A stretch of DNA of 64,000 nt. Origin: Comamonas serinivorans. GTDB lineage: Bacteria; Pseudomonadota; Gammaproteobacteria; Burkholderiales; Burkholderiaceae_C. Location: contig NZ_CP021455.1 in the NCBI RefSeq assembly GCF_002158865.1, positions 310,001 through 374,000 of the forward strand. Direction: 5' to 3'. Of the stretch, positions 51,159-59,874 are shown in pieces. Within the stretch, counting starts at the first letter, position 1. Each line of letters starts with the position of its first letter. Made by a program: the position numbers and the translations under genes. The notes under the pieces are model-generated. The model made no database searches. It was given only the letters and a program-made list of their open reading frames with translations, and had not been told where the DNA came from.

Positions 51159-53606
51159 TCAGCCTTTGCCGACGGCCGAGGTGCCGATCACCTGCTGGGC
51201 CCGCAGCTCGGCCAGACGCTCGTCCGACAGGCCCAGGTGCTCGCGCAGCACGGCTTCGGTGTGCTCACCCAACATGGGCGAGGCGTTGTGGATGGGCATG
51301 GGCGCACCCCCTTCGCGGTAGTAGGTGGTGGTGGACACGTAGGGGCCCACCGGGCGCTCGAGCGTGCACCAGAAGCCGCGCGCCAGCAGGTGCGGGTCGC
51401 GCATCACGCTGGCGATGGGCTTGGCTTCGCCCGCCGGCACACCGGCCGCCTGCAGGGTGTACAGCGCCGCGTCGGCCGAGCGGTGGCCGCACCAGCCGGC
51501 GATGGCCTGGTCGATCTCGTCCTGACGGGCGCGGCGTCCCTCCAGGGTCTGCAGCCCGGCATCGGTGGCCCAGTCGGGCTTGCCGATCACCTCGCACAAG
51601 GCCTGCCACTGCGGCGTGGACTGGATGGACACCAGCATCCAGGCGTCGATGCCCATGGTGCGGTAGATGCCCTGCGGCACATGGCGCGCGTGGCGGTTGC
51701 CGATGCGCGGGCTGGTTTCACCGCGCACCGATTGCTCGATGATGTAGGGCGCGGCCAGCGAGAGCATGCCCTCGACCTGCGACAGGTTGATGTGCCGGCC
51801 CTTGCCGTCGCGCTGCTGCGCGATCAGGCCCAGCAACAGTGCCGAGCTGCTGTTGAAGCCACCGATGGGGTCGCCATAGGCGTAGGCCGTCATGGCGGGC
51901 GGGCCGTCGGGGTGGCCGGTGTGCAGCGGCAGGCCCGAGGCCTGTTCCAGCGTGCCGCCGTAGGCGCGGGCGTTGCTCCAGGCGTTGCCCACGCCAAAAG
52001 CCGGCATGGTCAGCATGACCAGGCGCGGGTTCACCTCGCGCAGCACCGGCCAGTCCAGGCCCAGCTTGGGCAACACCTCGGCCGAGTAGTTTTCGATCAC
52101 CGCGTCGGCACCGGCCACCAGCTGCTTGAGCAGCTCGCGTCCGGTCTCGCTGGTCAGGTCCAGCGTGATGCCGCGCTTGTTGCGGTTCATCAGCAGGTAG
52201 TTGTGGTTGAACTCGTAGGTCTTGCCGCGGAAGTAGGCGTCGTTGTAGACCGCGCCGCGCCACCAGTCGGCGTACGACACGGATTCGACCTTGATGACCT
52301 CGGCCCCCAGGTCGGCCAGCTTGCGCGTGGCGAACGGTCCGGCCCAGCCCATGGTCAGGTCGATGATGCGCACCCCGGCCAGCGGCAGCGTGCCGGCTGC
52401 GGCGGGCTTCAGCGCCTCGGGCCGGCGCTCCAGGCCGGGGCCGCGGTAGTGCGCGTTGTGCTGGCCCAGCAGCGGGGCCTGGCCACCGCGCAGCGGCCCG
52501 CTTTCGCCCAGGCGCTGCGGCAGCACCGGGGCTTCGAAGCGGGCCTGGCCGTCCTGCACCGGCACGAAGGCGCCGCGATCGCGGTGCACGGTCTGCTGCA
52601 TCAGCTGCTCGGTGGTGGGCACGATGACGGCAGGGTGCTTCTCGGCCGACAGGCGCTCGAACCACTCGGCCGAAGTGCGCGTGGGGAAGACCTCGCGCAG
52701 CACGGCGTCGATCTCGTCGGCGTTGGCCATGCGGTCGGGCCCGATGGCGAAGCGCGGGTCGTCGGCCATGTCGGGCCGGTCGATGGCGCGGCACAGGCCT
52801 TTCCACTGCGGCAGCGTGACGGTGAACACGCCGATGAAGCTGTCCTGCGTCTTGAAGATGCCGCCGGGCTGGGTGGAGCCGTAGCGGTTCACACCCAGGC
52901 GCGGGCCCACGCCGCTGATCTGGGCGATGCCGGCCTCCATCTCGACGACGTGGAACAGGATTTCCTGCACCGACAGCACGTAGTGGCGGCTGCCACCGCG
53001 GCGGCCCAGCCAGCCCGCGGCCACGGTGCCGAAGGTCGCCAGGCCGGTGACCACGCCCGAGTGCGAGTCGTGCGGCAGGTGGGGCGGGCCTTCGACCGGC
53101 CCGTTGCCGTGCACGGCGCCCGACATGGCGCGGGCCACGGCGTCGCCGCCCACGAAATGGCGATAGGGGCCGCTGTCGCCGAACCAGGTCAGCTGCGCGG
53201 TGAGGGGCTGGTGCGCGGCCGTGGGCGGCACCAGTGGCTGGGCCAGCGCGGCCAGGCCCTGCTCGCCCAGCGCCCGGGCGTCGAGCACGATGTCGGCCGA
53301 AGCCGCCAGCTGCGCGAGCCAGGCCTGGTCGGCCGGCTGGCCGGCGTCGGCGGTCACGCTGTGCTTGTTGGTGTTCAGCCAGGCGAAATAGGCGCTGTCC
53401 TCGCCCTGGCCGGTGTTCACCAGCGGCGGCCAGGCGCGCAGTTCATCGCCGGCCGGCGGCTCCACCTTGATGACTTCGGCGCCAAAGTCGGCGAACAGCT
53501 TGCCGGCAAAGGCCACGCCCTGGCCGGGACCGACCTCGAGCACGCGCACGCCCACAAAGGGCAGGGCATCGGCCTGGGGTGGGTGGCGAACGTCGTCGGG
53601 GCTCAT
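51159..53606 (-). CDS. Tandem fusion of two CaiB/BaiF CoA-transferase domains
   Basis: 815 residues, twice the usual class III CoA-transferase length. The N-terminal unit (about 15-400) starts VGVRVLEVGPGQGVAFAGK and has FADFGAEVIKVEPPAGDE and a candidate acid in LPHDSHSGVV. The C-terminal unit (about 415-815) starts LAGVRIIDLTMGWAGPFATR, with LADLGAEVIKVES, MNRNKRGITLDL and AYAYGDPIGGFNSS holding the likely catalytic Asp. The native enzymes are interlocked dimers, so a fused pair can form one intramolecular dimer. It lies directly after the biotin carboxylase/carboxyltransferase gene. Confidence 0.9.
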   Translation of the reverse strand: MSPDDVRHPPQADALPFVGVRVLEVGPGQGVAFAGKLFADFGAEVIKVEPPAGDELRAWPPLVNTGQGEDSAYFAWLNTNKHSVTADAGQPADQAWLAQLAASADIVLDARALGEQGLAALAQPLVPPTAAHQPLTAQLTWFGDSGPYRHFVGGDAVARAMSGAVHGNGPVEGPPHLPHDSHSGVVTGLATFGTVAAGWLGRRGGSRHYVLSVQEILFHVVEMEAGIAQISGVGPRLGVNRYGSTQPGGIFKTQDSFIGVFTVTLPQWKGLCRAIDRPDMADDPRFAIGPDRMANADEIDAVLREVFPTRTSAEWFERLSAEKHPAVIVPTTEQLMQQTVHRDRGAFVPVQDGQARFEAPVLPQRLGESGPLRGGQAPLLGQHNAHYRGPGLERRPEALKPAAAGTLPLAGVRIIDLTMGWAGPFATRKLADLGAEVIKVESVSYADWWRGAVYNDAYFRGKTYEFNHNYLLMNRNKRGITLDLTSETGRELLKQLVAGADAVIENYSAEVLPKLGLDWPVLREVNPRLVMLTMPAFGVGNAWSNARAYGGTLEQASGLPLHTGHPDGPPAMTAYAYGDPIGGFNSSSALLLGLIAQQRDGKGRHINLSQVEGMLSLAAPYIIEQSVRGETSPRIGNRHARHVPQGIYRTMGIDAWMLVSIQSTPQWQALCEVIGKPDWATDAGLQTLEGRRARQDEIDQAIAGWCGHRSADAALYTLQAAGVPAGEAKPIASVMRDPHLLARGFWCTLERPVGPYVSTTTYYREGGAPMPIHNASPMLGEHTEAVLREHLGLSDERLAELRAQQVIGTSAVGKG

Positions 53607-53627
53607 GCTGTCTCCTGAAATGATGTT

Positions 53628-53680
53628 GGGGTATGCCTACGCTGCCGTTTCTTTGTTAACGGCAATTCACTGATACTGCT
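53628..53680. repeat. Dispersed hairpin repeat, copy 17
   Basis: Inner TGCCGTT/AACGGCA is exact, while the outer arms are GGGGTATG and TGATACTGC, one of each subtype. It lies between the carboxylase stop and the CoA-transferase start. Confidence 0.85.
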
Positions 53681-53732
53681 CTGAAAACAACGAAAGGACC
53701 ACGCCGGGCAGGCGGCCGGAGCCGCCCGCCGC

Positions 53733-56700
53733 TCACCAGGTGTCGACGAAGCGGCCCCGCGGTTTGGCGGCGTGCATCTCGGTCGCGTGCAGGCCGGACA
53801 CCAGCCATTTGCGCGTGTCGGCCGGGTCGATCACGGCGTCGATCTCGGTGTTGCCGGCCACGTTGATGGCATGGCCGCGCTCGTACATCTGCGCCACCAG
53901 CTGGTCGTACAGCGCGCGGCGCTCGGGGCCATCGGGCACGGCTTCCAACTCCTTCTTGAAGCCGAGCTGGATCGCGCCTTCCAGGCCCATGGGTCCGTAC
54001 TCGCCCGTGGGCCACGAGACGGTGAAGTGGCTGGCGTGCCAGCCGCCGCCGGCCATGGCCATGGCGCCCAGGCCATAGCACTTGCGCAGCGTGACGGCCA
54101 GGATGGGCATGCGCAGCTTGGCCGCGGCCACGAACATGCGCGAGACGTGGCGCACCTGGGCCTTGGCCTCGATGTCGGGGCCGACCATGAAGCCGGGCGA
54201 GTCGATCAGCGACACGATGGGCAGGCCGTGCGCGTCGCACAGCTGCATGAAGCGCGCGGCCTTGTCGCCGGCGTCGGCGTCGATGGCGCCGCCCAGGTGG
54301 CGCGGGTTGTTGGCCATGATGCCGACGGGCCGGCCTTCGATGCGGGCCAGCGCGGTGTGGATGCCGATGCCGAAGCCCTCGCGCAGCATCAGCACGCTGC
54401 CCGCGTCGGCAATGCCGTGGATGGCGGCGCGCGAGTCGTAGGCGCGCAGGCGGTTCTCGGGCACCACGTTGCGCAGCGCCAGCGGGTTGGGCGCCGACCA
54501 GTCGCGCACCTTGCCCTGGAAGAACGACAGGTAGTGCTTGGCCACGGCCACGCCCTCGGTCTCGTTCTCGACCAGCACGTCGATCACGCCGTTGGCGTAC
54601 TGCACCGGGGCCGGGCCCACGTCCTCGGGCTTGAAGATGCCCAGGCCGCCGCCTTCGATCATGGCCGGGCCGGCCAGGCCGATGTTGGACGACTTGTCGG
54701 CAATGATGACGTCGCAGCAGCCGACGAAGGCGGCGTTGCCCGCGAAGCAGCGGCCGGACACGATGCCGACCACCGGCACCTCGCCGCTCAGCTGGGCGAA
54801 CGAGGAGAACGACGAGGTCTGGTAGCCCGAGATCGACGGGAAGTCGATGTCGCCGGGGCGGCCGCCGCCGCCTTCGCCGAACAGCACAAAGGGCAGCTTG
54901 TCGCGCAGCGCGACTTCGACGATGCGGTCGGTCTTGATGTGGTTGCGCTTGCCCTGCGTGCCGGCCAGCACGGTGGCGTCGTAGGCCATGATGGCCGTGC
55001 GGGCGCGCTCGGCCGCCACCTGGGCGCCGTTGACGTTGCCCACGCCGGTGATCAGGCCATCGGCCGGCGTGTTGGCGATCAGGTCTTCGGCGCTGCGGCG
55101 CTTGGCCTGGGCCGCGATGGCCAGGCCGCCGTACTCGACGAAGCTGCCGTCGTCATCGAGCAGGTCGGCCACGTTCTCGCGCGCCGTGCGCTGGTTGCGC
55201 GAGCGGCGGCGCTTCACGGCCTCGGGGCGGTTCTCGTCCCACAGGAAGGCCTGGCGGTCGATCAGGCGCTGCAGGTCGGGGCGGATGCGCTGTTCATCGG
55301 CTTGTTCCGAGTATTGGGCTGCTTCCGAAGTGTGATCAACGGGATCGAGTACATACAGGATGGCTTGATCGGGCACCACGTCGCCGACCTTGCCGCGCCC
55401 GTCGACCACGCGGCCGGCGGCCTGGGCCACGACTTCGTGCTGCATCTTCATGGACTCGATCACGGCCACCACCTGGCCGGCGTGCACCAGGTCGCCATCG
55501 CCCACCTGCAACTCGATCAGCGTGCCGTTGGTGGGCGCGCGCACGGCGATCAGGGTGTCGTCGTCCAGGGCCTCGGCGCTGACGGCGGCCTTGGCCGGGC
55601 CGGTGCCGATGGGGGCCAGCACCGACTTGGCCTCCTGCGCGGCGATGGCCTGCGCCTGCTCGACCAGGCCGGGCAGGGCGGTTTCCAGGTAGCGCGTGTG
55701 CACGTTCTGGGTGGCGAAGTCGGGCAGGTTCACCAGGGCACGCAGCAGCGGCAGGTTGGTGGCCACGCCGCCGATGCGGAACTCGGCCAGCGCGCCCTTG
55801 AGGCGGCGCACGGCTTCGGCGAAGTCGGCGGTGGGCGAGGTGACGATGAGCTTGGCCAGCAGCGTGTCGTACAGCGGCGAGGGCGTGTAGCCCGTGTAGC
55901 CGTGCGTGTCCACGCGCACGCCGGGGCCGGCCGGCGGGTCAAACGGCAGCAGCTGCCCGTGCGAGGGCTTGGCCTGGCCTTGGGCGTCGATGCTTTCGCC
56001 GTTCACGCGCAGCTGGATGGAGAAGCCCTTGGCCGCGGGCGGCTGCTCGGGGTTCAGGCCCAGGTCGCGCAGCGACCGGCCCTGGGCCAGCTTGAGCTGG
56101 GTTTCGACGAGGTCGACGCCGGTCACCTGCTCGGTCACCGTGTGTTCGACCTGCAGGCGCGGGTTGGCCTCGATGAACACGAAGCCGACCTGCTGGCCAG
56201 CCTCGTTCTCCTCGACCAGGAACTCGAAGGTGCCCAGGCTGCGGTAGCCCACCTGCGTGGCCATGCGGCGTGCGGCGCCGACGATCTGCTCGCGCAGCGC
56301 GGCATCGAGTCGCGGGCTGGGGGCCATCTCGACCAGCTTCTGGAAGCGGCGCTGCAGCGTGCATTCGCGCTCGCCCAGGGCGATGACCTGCTGGCCGTCG
56401 CCGACGATCTGCACCTCGATGTGGCGCGCGCGCACCACCAGGCGTTCGGCGTACACGGCGTCCAGACCGAAGGCCGATTTCGCCTCGGACTGGCAGCGTG
56501 CGTAGGCGGCCGCCAGCTCGCCGCGTTCGCGCACCACGCGCATGCCGCGCCCGCCACCGCCGCCCACGGCCTTGATGACGATGCCCGAGCCGCCCTGCGC
56601 GTCGAAGAAGGCCTCGATGTCGGCCAGCGAGGCCGCGCCCTGGGTGGAGGGCATGACCGGCACCTGGCAGGCCTTGGCCAGGTCGATGGCGATGGCTTTG

Positions 56701-57038
56701 TCCCCGAACTGGGCCAGTTGATCGGGCGTGGGGCCCACGAAACGGATGTCGGCCTGTTCGCAGCGCTGGGCGAAGTCGGCGCGCTCGCTGAGGAAGCCGT
56801 AGCCGGGGTGTACCGCGTCGGCCCCGGTGTGGCGCGCGGCCGCGATCACGGCGTCGATGTTCAGGTAGGCGGCAGGCCCGCTGCCGGGCAGCGCCACGGC
56901 TTCGTCGGTGATCTGCCGGTGGCGCGATTGCGCATCGTCTTCGGCGTACACGGCCACGGTGGGAATGCCGAGGTCGCGTGCGGCACGGGCCACGCGCATG
57001 GCAATCTCGCCACGGTTGGCGATCAACAACTTACGCAT
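53733..57038 (-). CDS. Single-chain biotin-dependent acyl-CoA carboxylase (BC-BCCP-CT)
   Basis: 1101 residues with all three functions in one chain, as in the long-chain acyl-CoA carboxylase (LCC) type. Biotin carboxylase is about 1-450 (KLLIANRGEIAMRVARAARD, the Gly-rich ATP loop GGGGGRGM at 159-166, FIEANPRLQVEHTVTE). The biotinyl domain is about 495-567, with Lys531 in VIESMKMQHE. The carboxyltransferase is about 600-1101 (FGEGGGGRPGDIDFPS, DSPGFMVGPDIE, GPMGLEGAIQLGFKKE). It fixes bicarbonate onto an acyl-CoA using ATP. The substrate is unknown; the adjacent CoA-transferase fusion may make or use it. Confidence 0.94.
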   Translation of the reverse strand: MRKLLIANRGEIAMRVARAARDLGIPTVAVYAEDDAQSRHRQITDEAVALPGSGPAAYLNIDAVIAAARHTGADAVHPGYGFLSERADFAQRCEQADIRFVGPTPDQLAQFGDKAIAIDLAKACQVPVMPSTQGAASLADIEAFFDAQGGSGIVIKAVGGGGGRGMRVVRERGELAAAYARCQSEAKSAFGLDAVYAERLVVRARHIEVQIVGDGQQVIALGERECTLQRRFQKLVEMAPSPRLDAALREQIVGAARRMATQVGYRSLGTFEFLVEENEAGQQVGFVFIEANPRLQVEHTVTEQVTGVDLVETQLKLAQGRSLRDLGLNPEQPPAAKGFSIQLRVNGESIDAQGQAKPSHGQLLPFDPPAGPGVRVDTHGYTGYTPSPLYDTLLAKLIVTSPTADFAEAVRRLKGALAEFRIGGVATNLPLLRALVNLPDFATQNVHTRYLETALPGLVEQAQAIAAQEAKSVLAPIGTGPAKAAVSAEALDDDTLIAVRAPTNGTLIELQVGDGDLVHAGQVVAVIESMKMQHEVVAQAAGRVVDGRGKVGDVVPDQAILYVLDPVDHTSEAAQYSEQADEQRIRPDLQRLIDRQAFLWDENRPEAVKRRRSRNQRTARENVADLLDDDGSFVEYGGLAIAAQAKRRSAEDLIANTPADGLITGVGNVNGAQVAAERARTAIMAYDATVLAGTQGKRNHIKTDRIVEVALRDKLPFVLFGEGGGGRPGDIDFPSISGYQTSSFSSFAQLSGEVPVVGIVSGRCFAGNAAFVGCCDVIIADKSSNIGLAGPAMIEGGGLGIFKPEDVGPAPVQYANGVIDVLVENETEGVAVAKHYLSFFQGKVRDWSAPNPLALRNVVPENRLRAYDSRAAIHGIADAGSVLMLREGFGIGIHTALARIEGRPVGIMANNPRHLGGAIDADAGDKAARFMQLCDAHGLPIVSLIDSPGFMVGPDIEAKAQVRHVSRMFVAAAKLRMPILAVTLRKCYGLGAMAMAGGGWHASHFTVSWPTGEYGPMGLEGAIQLGFKKELEAVPDGPERRALYDQLVAQMYERGHAINVAGNTEIDAVIDPADTRKWLVSGLHATEMHAAKPRGRFVDTW

Positions 57039-57118
57039 GCTGGTTTGTCTCCTGGGGGGCTTTGAATGGGTGCGAGCCGCCTTGCGGGCATGCTACGGCG
57101 CTCGCGGGGCAATTTCGG

Positions 57119-58024
57119 TCACCTGCGGCGCTTTGCCGGTGCAGGGGTGGCGGGGCTGGGCTGACCCAGCGCCTGGCTGGCGGCGGCAGAGCGGGTGGCA
57201 CCGGCGGCGAACTCGGACAGCGCGGTCAGGGTCTGCAACTGATACTGCGGGGCGGCCGTGCCCAGCTGGCGTTGCTGCAGCTCGCGCAACACGTGCTCGC
57301 GGTTGTCGTCCAGCATCTTGCGCAGCCAGGCCTCGCAGGCCACGTCGTTCCAGGCGGCCATCAGCTCGCACAAGGTGGCGTAGTCATCTGTCATCTGCTG
57401 GCGCCGTTCGGGGGTCTGAAAGTCCATGGGCCGGTCGCGCCAGATCACGCCCCAGCTCGACATGTGGCCGTGGTCGCTGACCATGCGGCGCAGCACGTCC
57501 GAGCCGCAGTGGCGCAGCAAGGTCACGCCCAGGCCGTTGGCCACTTTGGCGAATTGCATGGGCGTGATGTCGGCCTGCTGATTGGCCTGAGCCAGGGCCT
57601 GTGCCACGTCCCGCAGATCGGCCAGCGCCTGCGGGTCGCGCTGGCGGGCCACGTAACGCGCGGCCAAGCCCGTCAACACGCCGCGCACGTTGAACAAGTC
57701 GGCAATCAGGTCGGGCGTGAACCCCACCACGTAGGTGCCACGGCGCGGTTCGGTGCGCACCAGGCCACGGCGTTCCAGCAGGCCGATGGCCTCGCGCACC
57801 GGGCTGCGGCTGACGCCATAGTGCGCGGCCAACTCCTCCTCGAGGATGCGCGCGCCGTCTTTCAGCTCACCGCTCACGATGGCGACGCCGATGTCGTTGG
57901 CCATGCGGTGGGCAATGCCCTGCTGCGGGTTGACCTTGGGCAGGGACTGGGACAGGCGCGTGGCCTTGCCCGGCTTGGCAAGCGGGTCCTGCAGCGCGGG
58001 GTCGTCGGTGGAGGGGAACGGCAT
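57119..58024 (-). CDS. GntR-family (FCD) transcriptional regulator
   Basis: 301 residues. A winged helix is at about 35-105 with ILEEELAAHYGVSRSPVREA and LLERRGLVRTEPRRGTYVVG, followed by an all-helical FCD ligand domain and a Pro/Ala-rich basic end. The ATG at 58024 (MPFPSTDD) is preferred over 58111, because the operator-like palindrome at 58040-58051 would otherwise be coding; no strong ribosome binding site is present for either. It directly precedes the carboxylase gene on the same strand and probably controls the carboxylase/CoA-transferase/Bug set in response to a small acid or acyl-CoA. Confidence 0.87.
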   Translation of the reverse strand: MPFPSTDDPALQDPLAKPGKATRLSQSLPKVNPQQGIAHRMANDIGVAIVSGELKDGARILEEELAAHYGVSRSPVREAIGLLERRGLVRTEPRRGTYVVGFTPDLIADLFNVRGVLTGLAARYVARQRDPQALADLRDVAQALAQANQQADITPMQFAKVANGLGVTLLRHCGSDVLRRMVSDHGHMSSWGVIWRDRPMDFQTPERRQQMTDDYATLCELMAAWNDVACEAWLRKMLDDNREHVLRELQQRQLGTAAPQYQLQTLTALSEFAAGATRSAAASQALGQPSPATPAPAKRRR

Positions 58025-58465
58025 GCGGCTAGTTTGTCGTTTGTCGACAAAATGAATTCGCGGGTTAACCCTGGCGCAGAGTCGCTGCCGTGACTCGGGT
58101 GAATGGCTCATGTCGCGTGACGGTGAACCTGCTCGTGGTCAGCGCGTTCGCGGGGTTGTTCGACGCGCCATCAGAAGCGCTGGCGATGGGCGTTGAGGGA
58201 AGAGGCTGTCGATGCCGTCGCCCAGCGCGCCACGACGCGGAGGCGGGGCTGCGGGGGCACGGCTGCAGCAAGCGCGTGTTTCTGGGGCTGGGCGTCAGGA
58301 TGCGCCCGTAGGCGCTGGCCAGTCCGAGGTCGAAGGCTCACCGGCGCAGATCGCCAACCGGCGGAGGCTGGCGCCAGGAGGGGGCGGTCCGCGATGGGGT
58401 GGTGCTGATGACTTGAGGGGTATGAGGGTATCGCCGTTTTCACCGCAACGGCAATTGCCGCATAC
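58025..58465. other. 441-bp intergenic stretch, no gene recognised
   Basis: Lies upstream of the GntR gene and downstream of the BenE-type gene. It holds the GntR operator at one end and hairpin copy 18 at the other. Confidence 0.55.
58040..58051. promoter_or_regulatory. TTTGTCGACAAA palindrome, probable GntR operator
   Basis: A perfect 12-bp palindrome 15 bp upstream of the GntR start, with another TTTGTCG directly beside it. The TTGT-N2-ACAA pattern is typical of FadR/FCD-type GntR sites, so autoregulation is likely. Confidence 0.65.
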
Positions 58466-58468
58466 TCA
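58415..58468. repeat. Dispersed hairpin repeat, copy 18 (abuts the BenE-type stop)
   Basis: Outer GTATG/CATAC and inner GCCGTT/AACGGC around TTCACCGC. The right arm CATACTCA includes the TGA stop of the minus-strand transporter gene. Confidence 0.85.
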
Positions 58469-59662
58469 CCGTTTGAGTCGCTTGGACAGGTGCTGAACGC
58501 CCAGCGCCAGGGCGCCGGCCAGCACGCCCCAGAAGGCCGACCCGATGCCGGCCACCGTGACGCCCGACAGCGTGACGAGGAAGGTGATGGTGGCGGCTTC
58601 GCGGTGGTCCTCCTGCGCCATGGCCGCGGCCAGGCCGCCGCCGATGCTGCCCAGCAGCGCCAGGCCGGCGATGGCCGCCACCAACTCGGTCGGGAAGGCC
58701 AGCAGCAGGCCCGACACGGCGGCGCCGAAGAGGCCGATGACCGCGTACATCAGCCCGCAGGCCACGGCGGCCGTGTAGCGTTTGCCGGGGTCGGGGTGCG
58801 CCTGCTCGCCCATGCAGATGGCGGCCGTGATGGCGCTGAGGTTGAGCGCATAGCCGCCAAACGGCGCCAGCACCAGCGTCACCAGCCCCGTCAGGCTGAT
58901 GAGCGGGCTGATGGGCATGGTGTAGCCGGCCGTGCGGATGGCGGCCACGCCGGGCAGGTTCTGCGAGGCCATGGTCACCACGAACAGGGGCAGCGCCAGG
59001 CTGAGGGTGGCCGACACGCTGAAGGCGGGCCAGGTGAAGACGGGCCGGGCCAGCGCCAGGTGCACGGCCGACCATTGCAGCTGTCCCCGGCCGGCGACCC
59101 AGGCGATGGCGACCAGCAGCGTCACGGGCACGGCATAGCGCGGCCAGAGCTGGCGCCCGACGAGGTAGCTCAGCAGCATCGCCAGCACCAGGCCCAGCTG
59201 GGTTTGCGCGGCCGTGAAGGCCTGCATGCCGAAACGCGCCAGCACGCCGGCCAGCAGCGCCGAGGCGATGGCCATGGGGATGCGGTTCATCAGGCGCTCG
59301 AACCAACCGGTCACGCCGCACAGCAGGATCAGCGCTGCACTGACCATGAAGGCGCCCACGGCGTGGGCCATGTCGTAGCCGTGGCCGGCCGCCGCGGCCG
59401 CCCCGCCGGCCACGGCCAACACGGCGGCGCCCGGTGTGCTCCAGGCAATCATCACCGGCTGCCTGAGCCACAGCGACGGGCCCACCGAGCACACGGCGAT
59501 GCCGATGCCGATGGCCCACATCCACGAGCTCAGCTCGGCCTGGCTGGCGCCAAAGGCCTGCGCGGCCTGAAACACCAGCGCGATCGAGCTGGTCATGCCG
59601 ACCAGCATGGCCACAAATCCTGCCGCCACGGTGGACGGACTCCAGTCGCGAAACATGCGCAT
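58466..59662 (-). CDS. BenE-family benzoate/H+ symporter-like transporter
   Basis: About 398 residues, ten or more membrane helices, of the BenE (YdcO) family. Family features are SIALVFQAAQAFGASQAELS, SLWLRQPVMIAWSTPGAA, PLFVVTMASQNLPGVAAIR, APFGGYALNLSAITAAICMG and AQEDHREAATITFLVTLSG. Members import benzoate or related aromatics with protons. The start is uncertain: ATG at 59662 (MRMFRDWS) or GTG at 59680, neither with a clear ribosome binding site. The stop lies inside hairpin copy 18. No benzoate degradation genes are adjacent. Confidence 0.9.
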   Translation of the reverse strand: MRMFRDWSPSTVAAGFVAMLVGMTSSIALVFQAAQAFGASQAELSSWMWAIGIGIAVCSVGPSLWLRQPVMIAWSTPGAAVLAVAGGAAAAAGHGYDMAHAVGAFMVSAALILLCGVTGWFERLMNRIPMAIASALLAGVLARFGMQAFTAAQTQLGLVLAMLLSYLVGRQLWPRYAVPVTLLVAIAWVAGRGQLQWSAVHLALARPVFTWPAFSVSATLSLALPLFVVTMASQNLPGVAAIRTAGYTMPISPLISLTGLVTLVLAPFGGYALNLSAITAAICMGEQAHPDPGKRYTAAVACGLMYAVIGLFGAAVSGLLLAFPTELVAAIAGLALLGSIGGGLAAAMAQEDHREAATITFLVTLSGVTVAGIGSAFWGVLAGALALGVQHLSKRLKR

Positions 59663-59808
59663 GGCGAGATTGTCGGGCACGGCGTGGGCAGGTCCCCTGG
59701 GGCTTCGGGCGCCGTTCGTCGCTGTGGGGTGGAAGGGGATGCGCGGGACGTGTACCGAGCCCGGTGGCCCGGGGCAGCGATCAGGCGCGAGGAGAAAAGG
59801 ACATTGGG

Positions 59809-59866
59809 TTGCAGTATGCGGCCATCGCCGTCAGATGGAAAACGGCAACCGACGCATACTGCTGCA
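59809..59866. repeat. Dispersed hairpin repeat, copy 19
   Basis: Outer GCAGTATGCG/CGCATACTGC is a perfect 10-bp pair, extended by TTG/CAA beyond a bulge; inner GCCGT/ACGGC. It is 8 bp past the stop of the dual-receiver gene, in terminator position. Confidence 0.9.
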
Positions 59867-59874
59867 ACGTGGCG

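Noticed and set aside
53772..57065. A 1097-codon frame on the plus strand through the whole carboxylase gene
   Set aside because: It is the exact antisense shadow of the BC-BCCP-CT gene and its composition is not protein-like.
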